This document shows positions 36,923 through 45,729 of a stretch of 64,000 bases of DNA, piece after piece. Below the pieces are notes generated by a model, which searched no databases, was not told the DNA's origin, and saw nothing but the letters and a program-made list of their open reading frames with translations. Within the stretch, counting starts at the first letter, position 1. Every line of letters begins with the position of its first letter. The stretch comes from G963665975 sp963665975 (GTDB lineage Bacteria; Bacteroidota; Rhodothermia; Rhodothermales; Bin80), in contig OY762508.1 of NCBI GenBank assembly GCA_963665975.1, positions 1,178,001-1,242,000 on the forward strand. The letters run 5' to 3'. The position numbers and the translations under genes are program-made.

Positions 36923-37268
36923 CTACACAGCTACCTCCGCCATAACGCGCGCATCTTTATCCTTCGGCAGCGGGACGATCGTAATGCCGGTAATGCCATA
37001 GATCGCAGAAATAATCGGGTTCATCCAATTGAAAAAAGCAAAGAGCTTGTATGCAACCGTGGGCCCACCCAACGTTGTCGCCATGAATGCGCCGCACGCG
37101 TTCCACGCTATTGCCGGAGAGGTCAACATACCCGCATCCTCCAATGCACGCTACAGATTCTTGGGATCTAACCTGCGCTCCTGAAATTCCGCCCGAAACA
37201 TCCGACCGGGCACCACGATCGCAATGTACTGGTCGCCCGCAATGACGTTCATTCCGATGCTCGTCGTC
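36923..37268 (-). pseudogene. nhaC remnant B (3' end only)
   Basis: The minus strand encodes the last about 115 codons of NhaC (GMNVIAGDQYIAIV through PLPKDKDARVMAEVAV), closely matching 38627-38972. A Ser codon of the intact gene (TCG) is TAG here (near 37150), and all upstream sequence is replaced by the unrelated gene that ends at 37269. It is in the same orientation as the intact nhaC 1.4 kb away. Confidence 0.9.
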
Positions 37269-38477
37269 TTAAATTTGGAGATCGTCGGACAATCCAAAGA
37301 CGTCATCGGATGTAAAGTCCTCGCTGTCGGCCTTCAGCGCCGCGATTAATTCAGGGGGCGGCGGTTCTAACACGGGAGGTGCGCATTTTCGATCAAGCCC
37401 TGCTGCCTCCATCAGTGCTCTGATTTGCGGTTCCCGCTCCTGATCCAGTATTACACCTTCGCCAAAGCAGCATTCAAAATCCAATCTGGCAGGGATCATG
37501 ACATCAAAGGTGAGCGGAGGCCCGACACTCTCTTGAAGAATTCTAACTGTTTCATCCATTCGTTTGGCGATGCCAGGCCAACAGAACCAGTCTGAATCGG
37601 CGGCATCCATGAGCGAAAAGTTCACTACGAGAATCCGGAGATAGTCAGGTGACGGCTCGCCACACTGACGTTTCAAAAGCTTATCACGGATCTTTCTCCC
37701 TATCTGGGATCGGGCCGTACCCTCTGCCGTCCTTGGCACTTCGAAGAAAAGCCGGGTATCGTTCGATCTCGTCGGTTCGTGAAATTCTACGCACCGATTT
37801 TCGGGATCTTCATACACTGCCTTAAGCGTTGCTCTGAGTACAAAGGCATTGTCAATGCCATCAAATTCCCGAATACTCCCTTCCTCGGCATTCGCGAGCC
37901 AGCGGTCGACCTCAGGTTCCAAGCGACTCTGCCAACTCGTGAGAATTTTGGTATGATTAGGTACTTCGTGAGCGTGATACCCTGATTCCTCTGACGCAAC
38001 AAATTGCAACAACACATAGAAGCCTCCTGGACACGCGGAATACCGGAAAACCAGCGCCGAGTAAATCTTGACGAATTGAAACCCGAAATGGTCCGTTGGA
38101 CTACCGATTTCAATTCTGGCCTGGCGCGTACCAACCTCCAGATTTATGTCGTGTATCTTTCCTGATTTGGACGTCGCCGCCGTGGCATTAAGCTCCCGCC
38201 GTAAAAGAAACGCCAACAGATACAGTTCTGATAGCAGCCGACGAAAGTTGAGCGGATCATTTTGGCAAAGCAGATTCTCGCCAAGTGTTCCTGAGAGACC
38301 TATGTAATCATTAACAAAATTCAGCAGATGCAGGTTGTGTACATAATGTGAATTGCCGAGTAGCCTGACGATCTCCAAGTCGCTCCGACTCTCTTGTGGA
38401 AGTCTCAGCCCCCGTTCAATTTCCGGAAACTTTGTCAACACAGACCTAACTGCTGGATTCACAGGGTAATTTGCCAT
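37269..38477 (-). CDS. Orphan protein of unknown function inserted beside nhaC
   Basis: 402 residues, no family recognised. The N-terminal half is helical (FRRLLSELYLLAFLLRREL). A central beta-rich part reads KIHDINLEVGTRQARIEIG then FKYSALVFRYS-like strands; the D...E...RIEI pattern could be a nuclease-like core, but no lysine completes a PD-(D/E)xK motif, so I do not claim it. The C-terminus is rich in Pro and Asp/Glu and ends FTSDDVFGLSDDLQI. The stop codon abuts nhaC remnant B exactly, and intact nhaC begins its 3' end 149 bases from the start codon. Its position as lone cargo beside a duplicated housekeeping gene suggests an accessory, possibly defence, role. Confidence 0.7.
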   Translation of the reverse strand: MANYPVNPAVRSVLTKFPEIERGLRLPQESRSDLEIVRLLGNSHYVHNLHLLNFVNDYIGLSGTLGENLLCQNDPLNFRRLLSELYLLAFLLRRELNATAATSKSGKIHDINLEVGTRQARIEIGSPTDHFGFQFVKIYSALVFRYSACPGGFYVLLQFVASEESGYHAHEVPNHTKILTSWQSRLEPEVDRWLANAEEGSIREFDGIDNAFVLRATLKAVYEDPENRCVEFHEPTRSNDTRLFFEVPRTAEGTARSQIGRKIRDKLLKRQCGEPSPDYLRILVVNFSLMDAADSDWFCWPGIAKRMDETVRILQESVGPPLTFDVMIPARLDFECCFGEGVILDQEREPQIRALMEAAGLDRKCAPPVLEPPPPELIAALKADSEDFTSDDVFGLSDDLQI

Positions 38478-38626
38478 GTCACAGGAAATTTATTGGCGCA
38501 TGGCGTGTTCTGGACTAGCTGACTTCGGCCCAGACACAGCACGCGACATTGTAAGGTCCAAATTGACTGCATGAATAGCCGTCCCACGGCAGCAACGTCG
38601 CCAACGCTCTTCCCTTGCCTGCCAGC

Positions 38627-40108
38627 CTAAACAGCTACCTCCGCCATAACCGGCGCATCTTCATCCTTCGGCAGCGGGACGATCGTGAAGCCGGTAATGC
38701 CGTAGATCGCAGAAATAATCGGATTCATCCAGTTGAAAAATGCATAGAACATGTATGCGAAGGTGGGCACGCCCAACGTAGTAGCCATGAATGCGCCGCA
38801 CGTATTCCACGCTATTAGCGGAGAGGTCAGCGTACCCGCATCCTCCAACGCGCGCGACAGATTCTTGGGGTCCAACCTGCGCTCCTGATATTCCGCCCGA
38901 AACATCCGACCAGGCACCACGATCGCGATGTATTGGTCGCCCGCAATGATGTTCATCCCGATGCTCGTCGTCAACGTTGCGGCAATCAGACTTCCCGTGC
39001 TCTTCGCTGCGCCCAATATGCGCGCCGCAAGCACAGCCAGGAATCCCGGCTTCTCCATGGCCGCGCCAAACATCATGGCCGAAATCACCAGCCAGATCGT
39101 ATTCAACATGCTAGCCATGCCACCCCGCGTGAGCAAATCGTCCAACTGCGCATTCCCGGTCGCCGCCGTGAACGTCCCGAACATTGCCATCCAGAATCCC
39201 TTGATCAGCGCCACCCACCGCGGCAGCGTCGTCTCCCCGACATACCCTAACACCACGTCCTGCTGGAATACGATTGCGAAGACGCCTCCCAATAACGCAC
39301 CGAACAACAGGGCCGGGAATGCCGGCATTTTCTTGAAGATGACAAACAGGACGGCCGCGAGCGGCAGTAGCAAGTGCCAGCCAATGTTGAAACTGCTACT
39401 AAGCGCATCCAGCATGACCTGTAAGCTGCCACTCTCGCTCGGTGCCGCGCCGAACAACCCCAACAGCGTAAAGCAGGTCAGCGCAATCAGGATACTGGGC
39501 ACGGTCGTCCAAAGCATGTGGCGAATGTGCGTGAACAGATCGCTCCCAACCATCGCCGGGGCAAGGTTCGTCGTGTCAGAAAGCGGCGACAGCTTATCTC
39601 CGAAATATGCCCCCGAAATAATCGCCCCCGCCGTTATCCCCAAATGCAACCCCATCGCTCCCGCAACGCCAACCAGCGCAATACCGACCGTACTGACGGT
39701 CGTCCAGGAGCTGCCTGTCGAAACCGCAACGAGAGCGCAAATGATGGCGCACGCAGGATAAAAGATCTGCGGGTTGAGTATCTGCAACCCGTAGTAAATC
39801 ATCGTGGGCACAATGCCGGCCATGATCCAGGTGCCAATCAGGGAGCCCACCACCAACAGAATGAAAATCGCGCCCATGGCCAATGACACGCCGTTGACCA
39901 TGCCGTCCTGGAGCTCCTTCCATGTGAAGCCCAGGCGCATGCCTACCGCCGCCGCCACAATCGCGCCCAGCATGAGCACGATCTGGTTGGGGCCGAGCGA
40001 GGAGTCCGATCCGAAAAATGCGACCGACGCCGCCAGAAGCCCTACAAGAAACAGGACGGGGATGAGCGCCTGCAGAAGAGACGGCTGGGCGTGCGCGGTT
40101 TCAGACAT
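38627..40108 (-). CDS. nhaC: Na+/H+ antiporter, NhaC family
   Basis: 493 residues with about eleven or twelve membrane helices. NhaC exports sodium in exchange for protons across the inner membrane, as suits a marine or saline habitat. Family segments seen: VAVSTGSSWTTVSTVGIAL, ISGAYFGDKLSPLSDTTNLA with the conserved acidic and polar residues of the transport core, TTLPRWVALIKGFW, and GAFMATTLGVPTFAYMFY near the C-terminus. It is the intact version of the sequence from which remnants A and B derive. An AGCS symporter gene follows upstream on the same strand with a 128-base gap, so both could be sodium-linked functions expressed together. Confidence 0.94.
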   Translation of the reverse strand: MSETAHAQPSLLQALIPVLFLVGLLAASVAFFGSDSSLGPNQIVLMLGAIVAAAVGMRLGFTWKELQDGMVNGVSLAMGAIFILLVVGSLIGTWIMAGIVPTMIYYGLQILNPQIFYPACAIICALVAVSTGSSWTTVSTVGIALVGVAGAMGLHLGITAGAIISGAYFGDKLSPLSDTTNLAPAMVGSDLFTHIRHMLWTTVPSILIALTCFTLLGLFGAAPSESGSLQVMLDALSSSFNIGWHLLLPLAAVLFVIFKKMPAFPALLFGALLGGVFAIVFQQDVVLGYVGETTLPRWVALIKGFWMAMFGTFTAATGNAQLDDLLTRGGMASMLNTIWLVISAMMFGAAMEKPGFLAVLAARILGAAKSTGSLIAATLTTSIGMNIIAGDQYIAIVVPGRMFRAEYQERRLDPKNLSRALEDAGTLTSPLIAWNTCGAFMATTLGVPTFAYMFYAFFNWMNPIISAIYGITGFTIVPLPKDEDAPVMAEVAV

Positions 40109-40236
40109 GAAGTACGGAAATTAATTCGAAAGCCAGCCATTGCCCCCCCCGGGAACAACCGCCATCGCTGGTGGACGCCCGGGCGCACCGATTGCCTGGA
40201 CTCGCGCATGGCGGCGCCGAGAGAGCGCAAGCGCGG

Positions 40237-41883
40237 CTACGGTTTCTGCAGGTTATTGAAGTACTCGTCCGTGAGCTTCTTCACGACACCCGACAGCAGG
40301 AGCAGTGCAAATACGTTCGGAATCGTCACCAGCGAGAGCGCCGTGTCTCCGATGTTCCAGATCGTGTTGAGGGCCGTCACCGCACCCACAAAATGCATCA
40401 CGACGAAGACCATCTTGTACGGCAGAATAGCCTTCCTGCCAAACAGGTAGTTGGCGCATCGATCTCCGTAATAACTCCACGAAATTGCCGTCGAAATCCC
40501 AAACAGCAACACGCTGATAATGACAATGAAATTGCCCATACCACCGAGACCGATGGTGAACCCGTACGCCGTCAGCGGCGCGCCACTCTCAATCGCGGGG
40601 CCGTGAAGCATTTCGTACGATGATCCGTCATCCGCTTCTGCGACGCCGATTTCCACATGTAACACCCCCGTGAACGGCTGCGTCTGTGCCTCGTCGGTGA
40701 AGAAATGCGTTACCGGCACCTCGTGCCACGCGAACCGAGCGCCATCCGCTCCGATCTGCGGCTGCCCATTGTCGATGCGTATCTCGGCGGGGATGTTCTC
40801 TGATGGTTCGAATCCGGTGGGCGTTTCGACAACGTAAGAGCCGTCGCCTCCAAGGAGGGCAAGCGGCGTATCCTTCGGCGAATTCCATACGCCCGTCGTC
40901 AGCACAACCAGCGCCGTGATCGTACAGATGATGATCGTGTCAATGAACGGCTCCAACAAGGCCACGACACCCTCGGAAACAGGCTGATCGGTCTTCGCCG
41001 CCGAGTGTGCAATCGGCGCGGAACCCTGCCCCGCCTCATTGGAAAACAACCCGCGCCGTACACCCCAGAGCAGTGTCTGGATGAAGATGCCTACACCGGT
41101 GCCCGCAACGCCGGCAGTGGGATTGAATGCCTCCGTGAAAATGAGCCCCAGCGACGGCAGAATCCCATCAAAGTTGATGCCAAGGATGATGAGTCCTCCC
41201 GTGACATATAGGACAGCCATGGCGGGTGCCAAGATGCCCGTGACCTTGCCGATACGCTGAATGCCTCCCAGTATGACCAATGCGACGATTGATGCCGTTA
41301 CGAGCCCGGTGATCCAGACAGGGACCGCGAACTCCGCATTCATCAGGTCTGCAACCGTATTCGCCTGGATGGCATTTCCCGTCAAGAATGCCGTCAGCAT
41401 CAGGGCGAATGCCACGAATATGGCAAGAGGCTTGAATTTCTTCCCGAGGCCTTTCTCGATGTAGTACATGGGGCCACCGGATACCGTCCCTACCATTTGA
41501 CTGGCATTGGTTTCCACCACACGGAACCGCTGCGCCAGCGTAACCTCCGTGTACTTCGTGGTCATGCCCAAAAGAGCCGTGATCCACATCCAGAAAATCG
41601 CCCCCGGGCCTCCCCAGTGAATCGCGATGGCCACACCCGCGATGTTTCCAATGCCCACAGTCGCGGACAGCGCGGTGGTGAGCGCCTGAAAATGCGACAC
41701 GTCGCCCGGATCGTTGGGATCGTCATACTTGCCCATCGTAACGGCAATCCCATGGCCTAAACGCCGAAACTGTATGAACCCCAGGCGAATAGTCAAGAAA
41801 ATGCCGGTCCCCAGCAGCATGACTAGGAGCGGATACTGCAATATCTGGTCAATAAAGCCTTGTACGGTCAATATTAAATCCAT
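40237..41883 (-). CDS. Alanine/glycine:cation symporter (AGCS family) with an extra loop
   Basis: 548 residues, about 90-100 longer than the usual family length. Signature segments: SATVGIGNIAGVAIAI, GGPGAIFWMWITALLGMTTKYTEV, and GLFSNEAGQGSAPIAHSAAKTDQP. It imports alanine or glycine with sodium. After the helix ending TALVVLTTGVW an extra hydrophilic segment (about residues 340-440: DGSYVVETPTGFEPSENIP to DDGSSYEMLHGPA) is inserted; by position it would lie on the outer face between two late membrane helices. The ATG at 41883 starts directly at the first helix. It precedes nhaC on the same strand. Confidence 0.93.
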   Translation of the reverse strand: MDLILTVQGFIDQILQYPLLVMLLGTGIFLTIRLGFIQFRRLGHGIAVTMGKYDDPNDPGDVSHFQALTTALSATVGIGNIAGVAIAIHWGGPGAIFWMWITALLGMTTKYTEVTLAQRFRVVETNASQMVGTVSGGPMYYIEKGLGKKFKPLAIFVAFALMLTAFLTGNAIQANTVADLMNAEFAVPVWITGLVTASIVALVILGGIQRIGKVTGILAPAMAVLYVTGGLIILGINFDGILPSLGLIFTEAFNPTAGVAGTGVGIFIQTLLWGVRRGLFSNEAGQGSAPIAHSAAKTDQPVSEGVVALLEPFIDTIIICTITALVVLTTGVWNSPKDTPLALLGGDGSYVVETPTGFEPSENIPAEIRIDNGQPQIGADGARFAWHEVPVTHFFTDEAQTQPFTGVLHVEIGVAEADDGSSYEMLHGPAIESGAPLTAYGFTIGLGGMGNFIVIISVLLFGISTAISWSYYGDRCANYLFGRKAILPYKMVFVVMHFVGAVTALNTIWNIGDTALSLVTIPNVFALLLLSGVVKKLTDEYFNNLQKP

Positions 41884-41932
41884 TGCGCGGAACGGTTAAA
41901 GGCGGGAAGGAAGTGCTACGGCACCGCGTAAG

Positions 41933-41987
41933 ATACCCTGTCAGGGGTAGCGGAGCAACCGGTTCCAGCCACCAGGCAATCGCCTGG
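41933..41987 (-). terminator. Paired small hairpins between pdxA and the symporter gene
   Basis: CCAGGC/GCCTGG around a four-base loop (41972-41987) and TACCC/GGGTA (about 41933-41949) lie in the 161-base gap downstream of pdxA. On the minus strand they could end the pyrC-to-pdxA transcript. No T-run follows, so the call is weak. Confidence 0.3.
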
Positions 41988-42044
41988 CACGAAACAGACC
42001 AATTAAACCACGGCTTTGACTGGCGGAACCCGTCCCCGGTCTCG

Positions 42045-43085
42045 TCAGGACGCCTGCCGACGCCGCTCACGCACGATGTCTCGCGCCAGGAACAGTGCAC
42101 TGCGCATGCTCCCGTATGAGGCCTTACCCTGACCAGCAATGTCGAAGGCCGTACCGTGGTCGGGAGACGTGCGCACGATCGGCAACCCTGCCGTGTAATT
42201 GACGCCACGACCGAACGCAAGCGTTTTGAACGGCACCAGGCCCTGATCGTGGTACATCGCAAGTACCGCATCATAGTGGCGATAGGAACCGGCGCCAAAG
42301 AACCCGTCTGCTGAAAATGGACCGAAGACCAATGTCCCCGTGTCGCGACATTGCAGAATCGCAGGCGAGATGGTCTTCCCTTCTTCTCTGCCCAATACGC
42401 CACCGTCACCTGCATGCGGGTTGAGACCCAACACTGCAATCTTGGGTCGAGGAATCCCAAAATCACGCTGCAGGCTTTTAGTCATGACGTTGATCTTCTC
42501 CAGGATAGCCTTCGTCGTCACCCGCTTTGGAACGTTCCAAATTGACATGTGCCCCGTGACCAGCCCAACCCGCAAGCCGTCTGCGACCAACATCATGGCA
42601 TAAGACTTGCTGCCAGCGCGTTGGGCGATAAATTCGGTGTGTCCGCGGACGGCATAGTCCGCCAGGGCTATCGCCTCCTTGGAAATAGGCGCTGTAACGA
42701 CAGCATCGGCCTTCCCTGCTAGTGCGAGATCCGTTGCGGCGGTTACGGCCTCCATGGAAAGCTGTCCAGCCTCTTTCGTAATGACGCCGAAGTTGACCGG
42801 TGGCTCTTCTCCCGGCTTTATATCATGCACTGCCAACGCGCCACTATCCGGCGGCTCCTCCAAAGACCGGAAGGCAATATCCAGCCCCAATTTCTCTGCG
42901 TGCACCCGGAAAACGTGCGCCGACCCCACCAACACGGGTTCGAAGAACCGCTGCATTCTCGCGTCAATCAGACAGCGAAGCACAACTTCCGGTCCGATGC
43001 CGTTCGGGTCGCCGTGGGTGATGGCAATGCGCGGCCTTGGCGCAGGGACGCCGGGATCGTCTTCGAGGGCCGTGCCAGGTTCCAT
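42045..43085 (-). CDS. pdxA: 4-hydroxythreonine-4-phosphate dehydrogenase
   Basis: 346 residues. Oxidises 4-phosphohydroxy-L-threonine in the DXP-dependent route to pyridoxal 5'-phosphate. Motifs: THGDPNGIGPEVVL at the N-terminus, VVTAPISKEA, RGHTEFIA, VTGHMSIWNVP, LGLNPHAGDGG, and MYHDQGLVPFK with the metal-binding histidine and aspartate, then RTSPDHGTAFDIAG. The length is a little above the common 330 owing to about 17 residues before the conserved start; an internal start is possible. It is the last gene of the leftward run starting at pyrC, 35 bases after pepA. Confidence 0.96.
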   Translation of the reverse strand: MEPGTALEDDPGVPAPRPRIAITHGDPNGIGPEVVLRCLIDARMQRFFEPVLVGSAHVFRVHAEKLGLDIAFRSLEEPPDSGALAVHDIKPGEEPPVNFGVITKEAGQLSMEAVTAATDLALAGKADAVVTAPISKEAIALADYAVRGHTEFIAQRAGSKSYAMMLVADGLRVGLVTGHMSIWNVPKRVTTKAILEKINVMTKSLQRDFGIPRPKIAVLGLNPHAGDGGVLGREEGKTISPAILQCRDTGTLVFGPFSADGFFGAGSYRHYDAVLAMYHDQGLVPFKTLAFGRGVNYTAGLPIVRTSPDHGTAFDIAGQGKASYGSMRSALFLARDIVRERRRQAS

Positions 43086-43120
43086 ATCCTACCACCCACT
43101 CCAGTCCGGTCGGTGCACGC

Positions 43121-44614
43121 CTAGCGCTGCTTGGGAAACGCGTAGTCGCGCAGGAACTCCACCAGCAGACGCACGCCGAATCCCGTGCCGCCCTTCGGGC
43201 GGTATGGCTTCGCCTTCTGTAAGAACGACGGCCCCGCCATATCCACATGCAACCACGGATAGTCAACAAAGTGCTCGAGAAACTTCGCGGCTGTGATTGA
43301 TCCCGCCTCGCGGTTGCCAATGTTCTTGATATCGGCGACATCACTCTTGAGCGCTTCGCCATAGTGCGCATGCATCGGCATGCGGTGCACCAAATCCCCA
43401 CTGCGGCGACCTGCAGCCTCAAGCGCCTGCACATGCTCCTGCACTTCCTTTCGATCATTCGCCATGAGCGCGGCTACTTCACTGCCGAGCGCCACCACCT
43501 GCGCACCAGTGAGCGTTGCAAGGTCGATCACCAGCTCCGGACGGTATAGTTTGGCATAGGACAGGGCGTCCGCAAGAATCAGGCGCCCCTCCGCATCCGT
43601 GTTCAGCACCTCGACTGTCTTGCCCGAGTGCATCACCAGGACATCCCCCGGCACGTAGGCATTCCTGCCGGGACGGTTGTCCGTCGCAGGCACCAGGCCG
43701 ATTACATACAACGGCACTTCGAGGCGGGCAAGCGCCTCCATTGCTCCTATCACGGCCGCGCCACCGGCCATGTCGGCCTTCATGTGGTCCATGGAGTTCT
43801 TCGTCGGCTTGAGTGACAAGCCGCCCGTGTCGAACACGATACCCTTGCCGACCAGAACAATCGGACGCGTATTGGTGGCTTTCTCCGGCTGCCAGGTCAT
43901 CTCAATAAAAACCGGAGGTTCATCGCTGCCACGGTTTACGGCAAGTAAACCACCCATCTTCTCCTCCTCGATGACTCCTTTGTCCCACACCGATACCTCG
44001 AAGCCGTGCTTCTTGCCCAGGCGCTCTACCGTCTTGGCGAGTAACACCGGCGTCTTGTGGTGCGGAGACGTGTTTACGAGATCACGAGCGGTAGCGGTGG
44101 CTTCGGCCAGGGCCCTGCCACGCTCGGCACCACGCCGGACGGCCTTCTCCCCCGCCGCCGCATGCAGCACGAGCCGCTCGGTGAGCCGCCCGCCAACCTC
44201 GGATTTGTACCGACCAAACCGGTAGCAGGCCAGCGAGAAACCCTCGACGAGCGCCTGCCCAACAGTCTCGTAATCCACCATCGCTTCCGGCACGCAGATA
44301 GCCACCATCGCAGCCTCCGTACGCTCGGCGAGCTCTGCACCCTTGGCGCCGACTCCGCGCAGACGCGCAGCATCCATGTCAGACCGGGCACCCAGCCCTA
44401 TCAGCGCCACACGGCGGCAGCGAGCACCGTCCGGGTAGAACAGCACTGTCTTGTCAACCTCTGCATCGAAATCCACTGCTGCGCGGCTCATCGCGCTCGC
44501 AATGGGTTCGGAGACGCGCGCCTGCGCGTCCTTGATTTCTCCCTCAGCAACCGGCAGGATCAACAGATCAACATCAAGTTCCGGTAGCGGAAGCGTGGTT
44601 ACGGATACCTTCAT
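43121..44614 (-). CDS. pepA: Leucyl aminopeptidase (M17 family)
   Basis: 497 residues, the typical length. The cytosolic two-metal aminopeptidase removes N-terminal residues from peptides. The C-terminal catalytic domain carries VGKGIVFDTGGLSLKP, MKADMAGGAAV with metal ligands, and the signature NTDAEGRLILADAL; the substrate-loop segment ATLTGAQVVALG and the late GSITAAKFLEHFV are also present. It starts only 2 bases downstream of the nrnA stop, implying translational coupling, and is followed by pdxA. Confidence 0.96.
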   Translation of the reverse strand: MKVSVTTLPLPELDVDLLILPVAEGEIKDAQARVSEPIASAMSRAAVDFDAEVDKTVLFYPDGARCRRVALIGLGARSDMDAARLRGVGAKGAELAERTEAAMVAICVPEAMVDYETVGQALVEGFSLACYRFGRYKSEVGGRLTERLVLHAAAGEKAVRRGAERGRALAEATATARDLVNTSPHHKTPVLLAKTVERLGKKHGFEVSVWDKGVIEEEKMGGLLAVNRGSDEPPVFIEMTWQPEKATNTRPIVLVGKGIVFDTGGLSLKPTKNSMDHMKADMAGGAAVIGAMEALARLEVPLYVIGLVPATDNRPGRNAYVPGDVLVMHSGKTVEVLNTDAEGRLILADALSYAKLYRPELVIDLATLTGAQVVALGSEVAALMANDRKEVQEHVQALEAAGRRSGDLVHRMPMHAHYGEALKSDVADIKNIGNREAGSITAAKFLEHFVDYPWLHVDMAGPSFLQKAKPYRPKGGTGFGVRLLVEFLRDYAFPKQR

Positions 44615-44616
44615 GC

Positions 44617-45678
44617 TTATGTCGATTCCAAGAGTGTCGTGAGGTACGCCTCGTCATCTGCCGAGAGTCCACCATCGCTTTCTTCAGAAAGCCCCGTATA
44701 TCTCGGCGCCACCTCCATAACGCTGCTGATCACCTCCTCCAGTGGTCGCGTCAGGTACGCCCCGGAGGCATTCCGGTGGCCCCCTCCGCCAAAACTCCGC
44801 GCCCACTTGTGTACATGACGATCACCTTTTGAGCGGAAGCTCACTTTCGTGCCATGCGGCAGCTGCGAAAACAGCAACGCCACCTCCACCCCTTCGATGG
44901 CCATGGCATAGTCCACAAAGCCCTCCAGATCGCTATACGTGCAGCCAGTCTCAGTGATCATGCCCCGCGTGGCGACCAGATACCCCAGACGGCCTTCAAA
45001 GTGCATCGTTAGCGTACCCAGGACCTGGGCGAGCAACCGCGCCCACGGAAGACTGTGCGATTCGTAGATAGCGGAGTAGACGGCGGATGGATCCACGCCC
45101 CCACGCTCCAGAATTTCTGCCGTTATACGATGCACATTCGGGGTGACGGTGCCGTACTGGAACGATCCCGTGTCGGTAACCAAGGCCACGTACAGCGCCG
45201 TCGCGATTTCCTTGTGCACCAGAAAACCCGCATCACGGTGACAGATCAGCGTGTAGATCATCTCCCCGGTGGCCGCCGCACGCTCCTCCACGTACACGTG
45301 ATCAAACCATGCCTCCGGCTCCGTATGATGGTCGATGAGTACCTTGCATGCGGTGCTGTTCCGAACAATCGGGCCGAGCTTGGAACCCAGACGATGCATC
45401 GTGTTCGTGTCCACCACGACGATCGTGTCCGCGGCTGCAATGGTTCCGTGCTGGTGCAGAGAGCCATCGAAAACCTGTATCGCTTCTACATTCGGCATCC
45501 AATCCAGGCTGGATGGCACCTCATGCGTGTTGATCATCGCCACGTCCTTGCCCATGCGGTGCAGAAAGCGTCCCAGGGCAAGCTGCGATCCGATGGCATC
45601 GCCGTCCGGGCGGATATGCGTTGTGATCAGGATGCGGTTGCTGTTCTGAAGGACCTGCAGTATGTCGTCCAACACCAT
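44617..45678 (-). CDS. nrnA: DHH-family oligoribonuclease / pAp phosphatase (NrnA-like)
   Basis: 353 residues from the ATG at 45678, which follows AAGGGG with good spacing; an ATG at 45708 is possible but not needed. DHH/DHHA1 architecture: THIRPDGDAIGSQLAL, VVVDTNTMHR, LIDHHTEPE (the DHH motif), ALVTDTGSFQYG, and FGGGGHRNASGAYL in the DHHA1 domain. It degrades short RNA oligonucleotides and 3'-phosphoadenosine 5'-phosphate. It sits between murF and pepA on the same strand with 51 and 2 base gaps. Confidence 0.93.
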   Translation of the reverse strand: MVLDDILQVLQNSNRILITTHIRPDGDAIGSQLALGRFLHRMGKDVAMINTHEVPSSLDWMPNVEAIQVFDGSLHQHGTIAAADTIVVVDTNTMHRLGSKLGPIVRNSTACKVLIDHHTEPEAWFDHVYVEERAAATGEMIYTLICHRDAGFLVHKEIATALYVALVTDTGSFQYGTVTPNVHRITAEILERGGVDPSAVYSAIYESHSLPWARLLAQVLGTLTMHFEGRLGYLVATRGMITETGCTYSDLEGFVDYAMAIEGVEVALLFSQLPHGTKVSFRSKGDRHVHKWARSFGGGGHRNASGAYLTRPLEEVISSVMEVAPRYTGLSEESDGGLSADDEAYLTTLLEST

Positions 45679-45729
45679 GGGTATCCCCTTAATAATGACG
45701 CGTAACAACGCCGAAGCCGCCCAATTGTT

